A stretch of 64,000 nucleotides of DNA from Bacillus sp. AFS037270 (GCF_002585305.1 NZ_NUNF01000038.1:1-64000), one strand, 5' to 3'; numbered from the stretch's first letter, positions 16,532 to 26,073 are shown. Notes: generated by a model not told the origin, from the sequence alone. Numbers and translations are program-made.

Positions 16532-16542
16532 AGGAGTAAACC

Positions 16543-17193
16543 ATGTTCGAACAAGAAGAAATGCTGATTCAGCAGCTGTTTGATGAGGAAAAATTAACCG
16601 AAAAGCAAAGGAAAATACTCCTTGCGGCGATTGAATCCTTTTCTGAAAAGGGGTATGCCTCCACTTCGACAAGTGAAATTGCTAAAAAGGCCGGGGTAGC
16701 GGAAGGAACGATTTTCCGTCATTATAAAACCAAAAAGGATTTATTGATGGCAATCGTAGTTCCCATTATGGCAAAGGTGGTCGGCCCCTATATCATAAAT
16801 GATTTTGATAAGGTCTTAAACCAGCAGTACGACCGCGTCGAGGATTTTCTCAGGGCAACGATTGAGAACCGCAGGGACGTCTTAAAGAAACTTCTCCCTG
16901 TGGTTAAAATTATGCTTCAGGAGATTCCCTTCCAACCGGAATTAAGAGAACAATTTATTGACTTGATTGCAAAAAACTTATTTGGCCGTGTTTCACATAT
17001 CATTGAAGGTTATCAGCAAAAAGGGCAAATTATTGAAATGCCTGCAGTTAGTGTCGCTCGCCTTGTAATTACTAGTGTAATGGGCTACTTATTTTCACGG
17101 TATATTCTGTTCCCGGATGCCCCCTGGGATGATGAATTGGAAACAGAGCGTACGATACAATTTATCATGCATGGGTTAGGGAAAGGAAAATAA
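16543..17193 (+). CDS. TetR/AcrR family regulator of the ABC exporter
   Basis: A 216-residue TetR-family protein. The DNA-binding domain shows ILLAAIESFSEKGYASTSTS (about 25-44), EIAKKAGVAEGTIFRHYKTK with the usual G-T-x-F-x-H-Y-x-x-K end, and residues 80-216 form the ligand domain. A 20-residue N-terminal extension precedes it. It is encoded last in the operon it most likely represses, through the TGAGT-N4-ACTCA palindrome at the promoter (inference). AAAGGAG lies seven bases before the ATG. Confidence 0.92.
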   Translation: MFEQEEMLIQQLFDEEKLTEKQRKILLAAIESFSEKGYASTSTSEIAKKAGVAEGTIFRHYKTKKDLLMAIVVPIMAKVVGPYIINDFDKVLNQQYDRVEDFLRATIENRRDVLKKLLPVVKIMLQEIPFQPELREQFIDLIAKNLFGRVSHIIEGYQQKGQIIEMPAVSVARLVITSVMGYLFSRYILFPDAPWDDELETERTIQFIMHGLGKGK

Positions 17194-17251
17194 ATTTTGA
17201 TTGGTCCCTCCCTAATTTCAAATACAGTTTGATCTGATAGGAGCAGAACCG

Positions 17252-17731
17252 ATGAATTATCGAATTGTTGAAAGAGAAGGTTTTCAAGTAACAGGCATTA
17301 AGTGTGAGTTTTCCTGTGTGAATGGTGAAAATCTAAAAGAAATCCCTAAAATGTGGGACGGTGTTCATGCAGATGGCACGAATGACTTATTAGTGAGGCT
17401 TAATAATGGAAAAATTAACGGAGTTGTGGGTGTCTGTGTAGACAAACGGTCTGAGCTGCCTGATTTAATGGATTACTGGATCGCAGCTGAATATGAAGGT
17501 CCCCAGCCGGAAGGTTTAGAGATACTTAATATTCCGGCCGCCAAGTGGGGGGTCTTTGAAGTTCGTGGTGCAATGCCAGACTCCATGCAGAATGCTTGGA
17601 AACAGATATTCTCAGAATGGTTTCCTTCTAGCCATTATGAGCATGCAGCGGGTCCTGAGTTAGAAGTATATTCCGCGGGTGATCCTTGGAGCCCAGATTA
17701 TTACTCTGAGATATGGATACCGCTAAAATAA
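17252..17731 (+). CDS. GyrI-like / effector-binding domain protein
   Basis: A 159-residue stand-alone effector-binding domain (AraC_E_bind/GyrI-like), with MNYRIVEREGFQVTGIKCEF, the paired strand-helix repeats and a C-terminal EVYSAGDPWSPDYYSEIWIPL. It lacks a DNA-binding domain. Such proteins bind small hydrophobic ligands or toxins; related single-domain proteins exist in B. subtilis (YdeE/YobU type). It lies 58 bases downstream of the TetR gene and may belong to the same operon, which would fit a drug-binding role. ATAGGAG precedes the start. Confidence 0.85.
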   Translation: MNYRIVEREGFQVTGIKCEFSCVNGENLKEIPKMWDGVHADGTNDLLVRLNNGKINGVVGVCVDKRSELPDLMDYWIAAEYEGPQPEGLEILNIPAAKWGVFEVRGAMPDSMQNAWKQIFSEWFPSSHYEHAAGPELEVYSAGDPWSPDYYSEIWIPLK

Positions 17732-17741
17732 TACTAACTAG

Positions 17742-17772
17742 AAAAGCGATGCTTCTTACGCATCGCTTTTTC
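17742..17772 (+). terminator. Terminator after the GyrI-like gene
   Basis: AAAAGCGATGC (17742-17752) and GCATCGCTTTT (17760-17770), followed by further T. It begins 11 bases after the stop codon. Confidence 0.9.
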
Positions 17773-17846
17773 CATTATAATTGTTCGTTACGTTCTAATC
17801 TGCGCTAAGCAATCTAAAATCTGATTACTTGTGCTTTTGAATTTTT

Positions 17847-18683
17847 TTAAAAACCAACCGTCATCTTATCCGGATGGGAGCCTGCACGACTATCTTGATT
17901 TAATCCATCAATTCTATCCATATCCTCTTGGGTTAACTCAAAATCAAAGACATCGGCATTCTCGATAATGCGATGCTCTTTAATAGATTTTGGAATCGTC
18001 ACTACTTCATTCTGAAGATCCCAGCGCAGGATGACTTGAGCCAAAGATTTATTGTACTTCTGGGCGATATCCACCAGAACTGGCTCGCTGAGAAGCTGCC
18101 CTTGTTTTAAAGGCGACCAGGCTTCAAGTTGGATGCCTTCCTTTTTACAAAAAGTGTGAAGCTCCTTTTGTGTTAAATGAGGATGGTACTCAACCTGGTT
18201 CACCATTGGTTTAATTTCAGCAGAACTAATTAAATCTTCTAAATGGTGGATTTGGAAGTTGCTTACGCCGATAGCGCGTACTCGTCCTTCATTATATAGT
18301 TTTTCAAATGCTCTCCACGTATCTTTGTATTTATCTTTTCCCGGCCAATGAATTAAATAAAGGTCCAGATAATCGAGCCCAAGCTTGTTAAGGCTGGTTT
18401 CAAAAGCCTCTAGTGTGGATTCGTATCCCTGTTCAGAATTCCAAAGCTTTGTCGTAATAAACAACTCCGCGCGGGGAATGCCTGACTCTTTAATTCCTTG
18501 ACCTACGCCTTCTTCATTGCCGTAAATCGCTGCTGTATCGATGCTGACGTATCCGTTCCGTAAAGCGGCTTTAACAGATTCAACAACTTCTTCGCCTTCC
18601 TTTACCTTAAACACGCCTAATCCCATCCATGGCATTTTCACGCCGTTATGTAAGGTGGTCGTATCTTTTAAATTAGCCGGCAT
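17847..18683 (-). CDS. yvgN: Aldo/keto reductase (YvgN-like)
   Basis: A 278-residue aldo/keto reductase nearly colinear with B. subtilis YvgN, an NADPH-dependent glyoxal/methylglyoxal reductase. Visible motifs are [14 protein letters not shown] (catalytic Asp and Tyr), [29 protein letters not shown] and [10 protein letters not shown] (NADPH 2'-phosphate binding). The start is ATG 18683 with AAGGAGG eight bases upstream; an in-frame extension to 18707 would overlap the aldolase gene. It is second in a two-gene operon with KDPG aldolase, suggesting detoxification or sugar-acid metabolism. Confidence 0.93.
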   Translation of the reverse strand: MPANLKDTTTLHNGVKMPWMGLGVFKVKEGEEVVESVKAALRNGYVSIDTAAIYGNEEGVGQGIKESGIPRAELFITTKLWNSEQGYESTLEAFETSLNKLGLDYLDLYLIHWPGKDKYKDTWRAFEKLYNEGRVRAIGVSNFQIHHLEDLISSAEIKPMVNQVEYHPHLTQKELHTFCKKEGIQLEAWSPLKQGQLLSEPVLVDIAQKYNKSLAQVILRWDLQNEVVTIPKSIKEHRIIENADVFDFELTQEDMDRIDGLNQDSRAGSHPDKMTVGF

Positions 18684-18703
18684 CAACTTCTCCTCCTTAA
18701 CAA

Positions 18704-19354
18704 TCATTTTCCTCTTGCAGCTTGTACCTTTTGAATATACTGTTGTGCATACTCAGTGATTTTTTCATATTCCCCTGTTTTAGCAGGTGCAACTAAATTT
18801 CCTCCTACACCCACTGCTACACAGCCATTCTTGATCCATTTATCAACATTCTCCAAATCAACTCCGCCGGTTGGCATAATATTAATTTGTGGAAGCGGCG
18901 CTTTGACAGCCTTAACAAAATCCGGACCAAAGGCACTGCCAGGGAACAGTTTCACGATATCCACACCTGCTTCTAAAGCACGCTTCATTTCAGTAAGCGT
19001 CATACAGCCTGGCATATAAGGAATTTGATAAAGATTACATAGTGTTGCCGTTGCTTCATCAAATGCTGGGCTTACTACAAACTGGGCTCCAGCTAAAATC
19101 GCAATTCGGGCCGTTGCCGCATCAAGGACCGTTCCTGCACCAATCACAACTTCAGAATTATCCTGATAAAGCGTTGCCAATTCTTTAATCACTTCATCCG
19201 CGCCTTGGACTGTAAAGGTAACCTCAATCCCTTGAATGCCTCCCTTCACACAGGCTTCAGAGATGTTGACTGCCTCTTCCTTAGAATCAGCACGGACAAC
19301 TGCGACTACTCCACAATCTACAACTTTTGATAAAATATCGATCTTTTTCAGCAC
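18704..19354 (-). CDS. eda: 2-keto-3-deoxy-6-phosphogluconate / 4-hydroxy-2-oxoglutarate aldolase
   Basis: A 216-residue class I KDPG/KHG aldolase. Catalytic glutamate in GIEVTF, PAFD near residue 96, Schiff-base lysine in [12 protein letters not shown] and the phosphate loop MPTGGV are all present. It cleaves KDPG to pyruvate and glyceraldehyde 3-phosphate. GTG 19354 is chosen because the protein then begins as [20 protein letters not shown], as in relatives, with AAAGTGGTG upstream. No KDG kinase or uronate gene is adjacent; the partner is a YvgN-type reductase 20 bases downstream. Confidence 0.93.
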   Translation of the reverse strand: MLKKIDILSKVVDCGVVAVVRADSKEEAVNISEACVKGGIQGIEVTFTVQGADEVIKELATLYQDNSEVVIGAGTVLDAATARIAILAGAQFVVSPAFDEATATLCNLYQIPYMPGCMTLTEMKRALEAGVDIVKLFPGSAFGPDFVKAVKAPLPQINIMPTGGVDLENVDKWIKNGCVAVGVGGNLVAPAKTGEYEKITEYAQQYIQKVQAARGK

Positions 19355-19469
19355 GCTGATCACCACTTTCAATCTATTTTTCACTAATAATCTACTTCCA
19401 TAGTATAAACCTATTTTATAGTTTAACGAAAGTATCTACTTACCTATGATAACTTAGTTTTATAATAGA

Positions 19470-19504
19470 CAAAAAAATGGAACCCAGCTTAAAAGCTAGG
19501 TTCA
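19470..19504 (-). terminator. Terminator of the germinant receptor operon
   Basis: GAACCCAGC (19480-19488) pairs with GCTAGGTTC (19495-19503). On the minus strand it is followed by CATTTTTTTG. It lies after the small fourth ger gene. Confidence 0.85.
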
Positions 19505-19557
19505 CTCCTAGTACCTACTTAATTTAGTGTTTTCCCGGGTCAAATGGTTTCCTTATA

Positions 19558-19713
19558 TTAGATAATAGTAAAAAACGGCAGGACGATAAGGGTTAGACAA
19601 AGAAAAAAAACAGCAGCTGCGCTAAATTTCTGTTTCCCCTTCCATAAGGTAACGCCAAAACCAAAAGTATAGACAGTAATAACAAACAGAACAATATAGG
19701 TCAATAAAAGCAT
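19558..19713 (-). CDS. Small two-helix membrane protein, probable germinant receptor D subunit
   Basis: A 51-residue protein, MLLLTYIVLFVITVYTFGFG... to VLPFFTII, made of two hydrophobic helices (2-22 and 32-51) joined by the basic loop WKGKQKF. The ATG lies one base after the stop codon of the gerC gene, and the GGTAGGGGG of that gene's last codons serves as ribosome binding site, so translation is coupled. Small two-helix D subunits are known in some Bacillus GerA-type operons, where they modulate germination. Placement and topology fit; the role is inferred. Confidence 0.8.
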   Translation of the reverse strand: MLLLTYIVLFVITVYTFGFGVTLWKGKQKFSAAAVFFLCLTLIVLPFFTII

Positions 19714-19714
19714 A

Positions 19715-20962
19715 CTATCCCCCTACCTTTAATGGTTTTACTGGCTGCTTTCCGTAGTCAATAATCTCTACTTCCGGTTTGACAATAATCTCTGCCTTTA
19801 AAAACGATTTTCCCCAGTTGAATTTTTCAAACTCCTGAATCGTTAAAAAATAGCGCCGGGCATAAAGCGGTAACGGATAGGGTACACCCTTTAATTCCTG
19901 TTGAGATTTACTAAATAAATTTTCATTCAGTACTTTGATTTCTCTTATAATACGTTGTTTTAAAATCCGCCTATTTTTTTCTGATGCGAAGCCAACCATA
20001 GATGGATTAGTCATAATTTCAACTTTTAAAGGGATGGTAATAATAATTTGGGGCTTGTTTCTTTTTAAATTCATTTTCACCTTATTATTTTCCCTTTTCA
20101 TAATTCTTGCAGCGAAATTCCTCTCCTTATTTGAAAAAGGATTTGGGAAATCAACTAATATATCTTTGATGTCGGTTGTATCGTCCAGGATATTGACAAT
20201 TCGAGTTTCCCGGCCAGTTAACTTATTAATCATCACACCATTTTTAAAAACAGCCGATCCAATAAATTGTGTATCATCCAGCTCCCCGCTTGCATTCACT
20301 TCTCCGGCCATATATTCATCCTCAGTTCTAATCTTAGGATTTTTATCCTTTTTAGCAGTCGTGTACATCGCCAAATAAAGGTCTGTTCCTCTTTCTAGCG
20401 TTTTAAAATAACGGAATAACGTAGAATCCGGGATCATACCATTTGCAATCCCGTGGTCGACCATATATTGAAAATACTTATGCGGCCTAGTTTCCATTTT
20501 CGGTTTATTTTCTATAAAATAGTCACTTGCATTTTCTTTGGAAACTGCTAAATAAGTATTCTGGCGGATTTCTTTATCCATTTGGGTATCCATAATCGTA
20601 TTAACAAACTTTTTTTCTTTTGCATATGCTTCAGAGACAATAATAATTCTTAGGAATTCGTAACTAATTTTTCGGGAGATAATCGCATTGGCCGTCCCTT
20701 TAGCAGCAATAAAATCATTTACATCAAACGAAATGACTTCTCGGGGCTTTTCGGTTGAACCTCCGCCGCCTTGCATACTGCCAACCTCAGGGTTAGCAAG
20801 CAGCATAGTTACTTTAATTTCCCCTTTGTGTTCGGACCTATCAATGCCTAATCCAATAACATAGGAGCGATCTTCTAGTTCCTTACGATCCCAGCAGCCA
20901 GTTAATAAGCACACAACAACTAGAAATAACAATCCTTTACATACTATTCCTGTTTTTTGCAT
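19715..20962 (-). CDS. Ger(x)C family spore germination lipoprotein (C subunit)
   Basis: A 415-residue GerAC-type protein. The N terminus is a lipoprotein signal with lipobox LLTGC (cysteine 23) followed by WDRKELEDRSYVIGLGID, the family hallmark. The rest is the periplasm-facing domain of the C subunit found on the outer face of the spore inner membrane. It overlaps the gerB reading frame by 26 bases. The C terminus (KPEVEIIDYGKQPVKPLKVGG) is normal. It acts with the A and B subunits in nutrient sensing; the germinant is not predictable. Confidence 0.93.
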   Translation of the reverse strand: MQKTGIVCKGLLFLVVVCLLTGCWDRKELEDRSYVIGLGIDRSEHKGEIKVTMLLANPEVGSMQGGGGSTEKPREVISFDVNDFIAAKGTANAIISRKISYEFLRIIIVSEAYAKEKKFVNTIMDTQMDKEIRQNTYLAVSKENASDYFIENKPKMETRPHKYFQYMVDHGIANGMIPDSTLFRYFKTLERGTDLYLAMYTTAKKDKNPKIRTEDEYMAGEVNASGELDDTQFIGSAVFKNGVMINKLTGRETRIVNILDDTTDIKDILVDFPNPFSNKERNFAARIMKRENNKVKMNLKRNKPQIIITIPLKVEIMTNPSMVGFASEKNRRILKQRIIREIKVLNENLFSKSQQELKGVPYPLPLYARRYFLTIQEFEKFNWGKSFLKAEIIVKPEVEIIDYGKQPVKPLKVGG

Positions 20963-22043
20963 GTTTAAATTCTCCTCTTAACACAGCAGCTAACCAAAGT
21001 ATCACTGAAATAATGGTAAACACAGGGCCCACAGCCGCTATAACAACTAATTTAGACTGAGCAATCTCTATACTCGATTCCGGCATACTTCCAATTAATA
21101 AATAAATCATAGCTAAAGCTGGGATTAAGTATTCAATATCTTTAATTTTAAAAATATGGCCAAACATCATTCCATTAATATATAAAAAGACTGTAAAACG
21201 AATAAATGCTGACAAAATCCAAATGACAAAAAAGATAATTTCCACATTTGGAAGGTAGCTTCCCAAGGATATAAAACGAATTAGTGTATGGAATGGATAA
21301 CCAATCGTACCTAATGACGTATCAAACAAACAAATATAAACCAAAACGGCTACACTTAATTGGAAGGTGATAAATAAGTATGATATCCATGTACCTTTCC
21401 GGACTTCTTTTCTGGAGCGTACAAAAGGGATAATCATTGTAAGAAGAAAAAAGTCAGCAAAAAGACTTAGCCCGCGAACACTATCTTTTATTATTTTAAA
21501 TGGCCCTGGCCCTAAAATAGGAAACACTGCGCGAATGGAACTGCTTTGGGTACTTAACAGTAAGGCAATACATAAGAAAATGACAAAATAGAAAACAATG
21601 AGATAGGAAACGGAGCCAATATGCTGAATTCCTTTTTTGGCACCGTAAGCACATACGGCCATTAATATGGCATAAATGACAAATGTAGGTGTGGTTGGAA
21701 AATAAAATGTCCGAACGATATTGGTATAGGTTCTAGTATCGAATGAAATTCCAATCGAGCTAATAAGGAAAATAAGAAGGCAGACACTGATACCCGTGTA
21801 TTTACCAAGTAGTTTTACGATTACAGAAAATAGATCCTTGTTTTGATACAGCAAAAGAGTCTTATTCAATAAAAGGAACGGAATAAAGAAAATACCTGCG
21901 GCCAGAATTGGAATCATCCATGCAGCATTTTGTACTCCCTTGTAAAGCATGGCCGGTGTATCCTCGGTTGCCTTAGCCCCGGCCATTAAAATAGAGATGG
22001 ATACATATTCACGAATACCAAGCTTTCTTTGCTGTTGAACCAT
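20937..22043 (-). CDS. Endospore germination permease (B subunit)
   Basis: A 368-residue GerAB-type protein of the amino-acid/polyamine transporter superfamily with about ten membrane helices. It starts MVQQQRKLGIREYVSISILM and includes GAKATEDTPAML and the FFIPFLLLNK segment typical of the family. The B subunit is where germinants are recognised in known receptors. It begins six bases after gerA and overlaps gerC, in a compact four-gene operon. Confidence 0.93.
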   Translation of the reverse strand: MVQQQRKLGIREYVSISILMAGAKATEDTPAMLYKGVQNAAWMIPILAAGIFFIPFLLLNKTLLLYQNKDLFSVIVKLLGKYTGISVCLLIFLISSIGISFDTRTYTNIVRTFYFPTTPTFVIYAILMAVCAYGAKKGIQHIGSVSYLIVFYFVIFLCIALLLSTQSSSIRAVFPILGPGPFKIIKDSVRGLSLFADFFLLTMIIPFVRSRKEVRKGTWISYLFITFQLSVAVLVYICLFDTSLGTIGYPFHTLIRFISLGSYLPNVEIIFFVIWILSAFIRFTVFLYINGMMFGHIFKIKDIEYLIPALAMIYLLIGSMPESSIEIAQSKLVVIAAVGPVFTIISVILWLAAVLRGEFKHAKNRNSM

Positions 22044-22049
22044 ATATTT

Positions 22050-23594
22050 TTATCCCTTTCTTTGTCTTGCTATATCCTTAGGTTTTAAATAACCCGGGCG
22101 AAACCTTTCTTTAAATGGAACATGGCGGATAATTAAATCCTTAGATGATATGAAATGCGGAGTCATCGGTGCAAAGTAAGGAGTACCAAAGGATTCCAAC
22201 GAAACTAGATAAAACAATCCAAATATAAATAATGATGTTGCCCCATAGATTCCCATCGTTCCTGACGCAAAAATAAACAAAAAACGGGTTATACGTATAG
22301 CAAAGTTAAGACTATGATCACTGATAATAAATGAACTTAGACCACTTAAGGCAATGACAATAATAACAATCGGACTAATCACATTGGCTTGAACAGCTGC
22401 TTGTCCTAAAATTAATGCGCCAACAATGCCAATCGTAGGTCCAATAGGTGAAGGAACTCGTAATCCTGCCTCTCTAATTAATTCAAAGGCAATTTCCATC
22501 ATCAAGATTTCAATAACCGATGGAAAAGGAACACGTTCCCTTGTTCCAGCAATTGCCATTAATAAGTCCGGTGGAATCATCCCTACATGATAATTGGTAA
22601 TTGCAATATAGAAGGAAGTCGAAAATGCGGCAATAAACATCGCCAAGAATCGTAAAATTCGGATAAAATTTCCATATGGTACCCTAAGATAGTGATCCTC
22701 CGGTGAATGGAGCATTGCCCAAAAGGTAGTTGGCAAAACCAAACAGCTTGGCGAGTTCGACATCAATAAAATAATATGACCTTCTTCGATAAAGGAGGCT
22801 GCCCGGTCAGGACGCTCTGTATACAACAGGGTTGGAAACAGAGATCTCGGCCGCTCTTCAAGATATTGTCCTAAAATACTTAAATCGAGTACCTTATCCG
22901 TATCAAGTGCGGCTAATTTGTCCTTTATGTTTTCGAGAATTTCATCGTTTGCTAAATCTTTTTGATAAATAAGGAAGACATCATTCCTTGATCTTTTCGA
23001 AACAACCTGTGACTCCACAATCAGATTTTCATTCTTTATCTTTTTACGGATTAAGGCTATATTATCGATGACTTTTTCATTGAAGGCTTCCTTTGCCCCT
23101 ATGACAATTACCTCATTATCCGACTTCTCTATTCCCCTGCCGCGGATATTGGTTGTTTCAAATAAATAACATTTCTTGTCACCATCAATAAAAAGAGCAG
23201 TAATCCCACCCGTAACAAACTCTGTAATTTCTCCTATGTTGGTCGCTGTCTTTTCCATGGAGTACGAGGTTATATCTTGAATCCTTCCAGAAGGCTGTTC
23301 GCTTTTGATTAATTTCTCGATGATGGTTTCCTGAATATTTTCGATATCCACCATCGTACTGATAAAAATAAGAAAAGCGCGACGGTCTAGTGACCTGATT
23401 GTAAACTCACGAACCTTGACATCGGTATTTTTCGGGACACTAAATATGGATTTAAAGATTTCTAAGTTATGTTCATAATTACTGCTTATATCTTGGCCTT
23501 TTAGGTCGATTTCTTTTTGATTTGATTTTTCATTAAAATGTGGTTCAGTATTGAATTTTTTCAGAAGCATGTTGAGAATTGTTTTCTTCATCAT
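22050..23594 (-). CDS. Spore germination protein GerA family (A subunit)
   Basis: A 514-residue GerAA-type subunit. A hydrophilic N-terminal domain (1-290) is followed by four or five membrane helices (about 300-460) containing IPPDLLMAIAGTRERVPFPS and LREAGLRVPSPIGPTIGIVG-like family blocks, and a short C-terminal tail. GerA subunits form the oligomeric channel of the receptor. The adjacent codon at 23591 is the likelier start because AGGGGTGG is then six bases away. Expression in the forespore is expected, but I could not identify a convincing SigG promoter. Confidence 0.94.
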   Translation of the reverse strand: MMKKTILNMLLKKFNTEPHFNEKSNQKEIDLKGQDISSNYEHNLEIFKSIFSVPKNTDVKVREFTIRSLDRRAFLIFISTMVDIENIQETIIEKLIKSEQPSGRIQDITSYSMEKTATNIGEITEFVTGGITALFIDGDKKCYLFETTNIRGRGIEKSDNEVIVIGAKEAFNEKVIDNIALIRKKIKNENLIVESQVVSKRSRNDVFLIYQKDLANDEILENIKDKLAALDTDKVLDLSILGQYLEERPRSLFPTLLYTERPDRAASFIEEGHIILLMSNSPSCLVLPTTFWAMLHSPEDHYLRVPYGNFIRILRFLAMFIAAFSTSFYIAITNYHVGMIPPDLLMAIAGTRERVPFPSVIEILMMEIAFELIREAGLRVPSPIGPTIGIVGALILGQAAVQANVISPIVIIVIALSGLSSFIISDHSLNFAIRITRFLFIFASGTMGIYGATSLFIFGLFYLVSLESFGTPYFAPMTPHFISSKDLIIRHVPFKERFRPGYLKPKDIARQRKG

Positions 23595-23736
23595 GAACCA
23601 CCCCTAATTTTTATATAGTTTTCCAACTTTAGGTGTCTTTATGTATGTAAGGAAAGGTTTGGAATAATTGAATATAGAGTGATTTTTCTATAGGATAAGA
23701 AAAGTGAAAACTTTTTATGAATAGAGGGATTTTAAG

Positions 23737-24306
23737 ATGAACGTACTATGGGATTTTGACGGCACCCTTTTTGACACATATCCTGCACTGGTGGAGGGTT
23801 TCATCAGTTTAAGCCAAAGAAACTTGGATCGTACCGAGGTTTTAAGTTGGCTTAAGAAGGATTCAAAAACAGCCTTTAAACATTATGGAATATCTGAAGA
23901 TTTGCGGGGTGAATATCAGCGGTTATATAATATGCACTCTGTAAACAGCCTGCCTTTTGATCATATTGAGGAAGTCTTGAACGCGGTCGATCAAAATGTG
24001 ATTGTGACACATCGCGAGAAGGAATCAACTTTGATGCTTCTTGAGAAATTCGATTTATTAAAATACTTCCAAGAGGTAGTTTCTGTTGAAGAACAAGGGT
24101 TTACAAGAAAGCCGCATACTGCTTCCTATGAATACGTACTCAAAACACGCCACATCGATTTGGTCGTTGGTGACCGGGATTTGGATTTAATACCGGCACG
24201 TGGATTAAAAATTAAAACAGTTGCGTTCCAGAATCCTAACATCACTGCCGATTTTCATATTGATCATTATGCTGATTTTATCCCGAAGGTTCTCCATCAC
24301 TTATAG
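23737..24306 (+). CDS. HAD-family hydrolase
   Basis: A 189-residue haloacid-dehalogenase-type phosphatase. Motif I DFDGTLFDT (7-15), motif II threonine in VIVTHRE (88-94), motif III lysine in RKPH and motif IV GDRDLDL are all in place, with a small helical cap between I and II as in phosphoglycolate phosphatase and beta-phosphoglucomutase relatives. It removes phosphate from a small metabolite; which one is not clear. GAGGGA lies seven bases upstream of the ATG. It is divergent from the ger operon. Confidence 0.87.
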   Translation: MNVLWDFDGTLFDTYPALVEGFISLSQRNLDRTEVLSWLKKDSKTAFKHYGISEDLRGEYQRLYNMHSVNSLPFDHIEEVLNAVDQNVIVTHREKESTLMLLEKFDLLKYFQEVVSVEEQGFTRKPHTASYEYVLKTRHIDLVVGDRDLDLIPARGLKIKTVAFQNPNITADFHIDHYADFIPKVLHHL

Positions 24307-24361
24307 AAAACGGTTCAGATTTTCACATCTAGAATAAATCTCAACCAAAAAGAACAAACTA

Positions 24362-24385
24362 TCCCAAACAAATCATCGTTTGGGA
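24362..24385 (+). promoter_or_regulatory. Hairpin covering the ribosome binding site of the DUF421 gene
   Basis: TCCCAAAC (24362-24369) pairs perfectly with GTTTGGGA (24378-24385), loop AAATCATC. The second arm includes most of GGGAG, the only ribosome binding site of the gene starting at 24393. There is no T run, so it is not an ordinary terminator. It would suppress translation from read-through messages unless opened. Confidence 0.55.
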
Positions 24386-24392
24386 GTAACGT

Positions 24393-25091
24393 ATGTCAGT
24401 GTTTTTAGAAATAATTATTAGAACCTTTACCGCCTTTATCATGTTATGGATTTTTGTACATATTCTCGGAAAACGAACTATCTTTCAAAAAACCTATCAT
24501 TTGTTTATCGCAACCATTACCATGGGTACGATAGCGGGAAATTTAACCTTTAATTATAAAATAAAATTTATCTATTTTATCCTTTCGTTTGTCATTATGG
24601 GATCCGTTATATTCATCTTAAATATACTTTCAGTCAAAAGCCAACGCTTTCGCGAACGAATCGCGGGAAAACCTGTTACACTCATACAGGAGGGAAAAAT
24701 ACTAGAAGCATCTCTTCAGAAAACTGGCTTTTCAATCGATATGCTGAAACAGGCATTACGGGGGAAAGATATCTTTAATATTGACGAAGTCGATTGGGCC
24801 ATATTAGAGGTAAATGGCTCCCTATCCGTTTTAAAAAAAGCAGAATATCAGAATATCACCCGAAAAGATGTAAATCTGAATCCGCCATCTTACAAAGTCC
24901 CAGTAGAATTAATTATGGACGGTGCGATTTTATCGGATAACCTCTCAAATGCCACCTACAACGAAGAATGGCTCAATAAAGAACTAAAGAAAAGAAATAC
25001 CCAGGTTTCCGAAATCGCCTACGCTGTCGTAGGGACAAAAGGAAACTTATATATTGATTTATATCAAGACAGCCAGCAGCCATCAAATTGA
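24393..25091 (+). CDS. DUF421 (YetF-like) membrane protein
   Basis: A 232-residue protein of the DUF421/YetF family: three N-terminal membrane helices (about 5-22, 35-52, 58-78) including LGKRTIFQKT, and a cytoplasmic domain with FRERIAGKPVTLIQEGKIL and LRGKDIFNIDEVDWAILEVNG blocks. DUF421 proteins such as YetF and 2Duf have been linked to the spore inner membrane and heat resistance, so the location next to a germinant receptor is suggestive. The start is fixed by GGGAG six bases upstream, which lies in a hairpin. Confidence 0.87.
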   Translation: MSVFLEIIIRTFTAFIMLWIFVHILGKRTIFQKTYHLFIATITMGTIAGNLTFNYKIKFIYFILSFVIMGSVIFILNILSVKSQRFRERIAGKPVTLIQEGKILEASLQKTGFSIDMLKQALRGKDIFNIDEVDWAILEVNGSLSVLKKAEYQNITRKDVNLNPPSYKVPVELIMDGAILSDNLSNATYNEEWLNKELKKRNTQVSEIAYAVVGTKGNLYIDLYQDSQQPSN

Positions 25092-25107
25092 TGGCTGTTA
25101 TTTTTTA
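25077..25107 (+). terminator. Terminator of the DUF421 gene
   Basis: CAGCCATCAA (25077-25086) with TTGATGGCTG (25088-25097), followed by TTATTTTTT. It overlaps the last codons of the gene. Confidence 0.9.
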
Positions 25108-25182
25108 AAGAAATCCTTTGAAAAACTATTGTGAAAAGATTTATATTATGATTCGATAGAATATAACAAAAGGGGGGTAGAC

Positions 25183-26073
25183 ATGAAAGGAAAAATGAGA
25201 CTCATCACGACCATGCTCATCTTTGGAAGCATTGGGGTGTTTGTAAAAAATATTGAGATGTCTTCAAGTGAAATTGCGTTTTTAAGAGGGATAATTGGAA
25301 GCCTGTTTCTTCTTGTTGCTAGTTTTTTACTTAAACATAAGCCATCGTTTAAAGCATTAAAAGAAAATGCACTCCTGCTCTTACTATCAGGAGGAGCCAT
25401 CGGGCTGAATTGGATCTTCTTATTTGAATCTTATCGGTACACAACCATCTCAAATGCCACCATTAGCTATTACTTCGCTCCCATCTTTGTCATGATCCTG
25501 GCTCCATGGGTTCTAAAGGAAAAACTGACCAGTGTAAAGATTGGCTGTATTATAGCAGCTATGATCGGCCTGTTTTTAATTGTAAATCCTGGGGGAGAAG
25601 GCCAAAACCATACTCTTGGCATATTCTATGGTCTGTTAGCAGCGGCACTATATGCAAGTGTCATTATAATGAACAAATTTATAAAAAACCTATCTGGCTT
25701 TGAAATTACATTAGTTCAACTAATGGCCGCAGCCATTGTGCTATTACCTTATATCGGGTGGCAAGGGAATCTTACTTTCTCAGGGATAAGCTCCACCTCC
25801 ATTAACTTTATTCTGATCTTGGGTGTCGTTCACACAGGATTGGCTTATTTTTTATATTTCACCTCAATTCAAGAGCTAAAGGGCTCCACCATCGCAGTCC
25901 TAAGTTATATAGATCCCATTTCCGCTGTTATCATCGCGGCGATTTTCTTAGGTGAAAGTATAACGGTTATTCAAATGATTGGCGGTGTTCTGATCCTCGG
26001 CTCCACCTTTTTAAGTGAAAAACTAGAGTTAAAATTGAATAAAGAAAGTAAGACTCCCACTACATCTCCGTAA
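25183..26073 (+). CDS. EamA-type DMT transporter
   Basis: A 296-residue, ten-helix drug/metabolite transporter with two EamA halves (about 5-135 and 150-280). The ends of the halves read APWVLKEKLTSVKIGCIIAAMIG and AAIFLGESITVIQMIGGVLI, the typical EamA signature (gLgE...). It exports or imports a small metabolite; the substrate is unknown. AAAGGGGGG lies six bases before the ATG. The terminator overlaps the final codons. Confidence 0.9.
   Translation: MKGKMRLITTMLIFGSIGVFVKNIEMSSSEIAFLRGIIGSLFLLVASFLLKHKPSFKALKENALLLLLSGGAIGLNWIFLFESYRYTTISNATISYYFAPIFVMILAPWVLKEKLTSVKIGCIIAAMIGLFLIVNPGGEGQNHTLGIFYGLLAAALYASVIIMNKFIKNLSGFEITLVQLMAAAIVLLPYIGWQGNLTFSGISSTSINFILILGVVHTGLAYFLYFTSIQELKGSTIAVLSYIDPISAVIIAAIFLGESITVIQMIGGVLILGSTFLSEKLELKLNKESKTPTTSP

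Noticed and set aside
23600..23720. SigG promoter of the germinant receptor operon
   Set aside because: CATACATA resembles a SigG -10 box, but no matching -35 sequence is present at the right distance.
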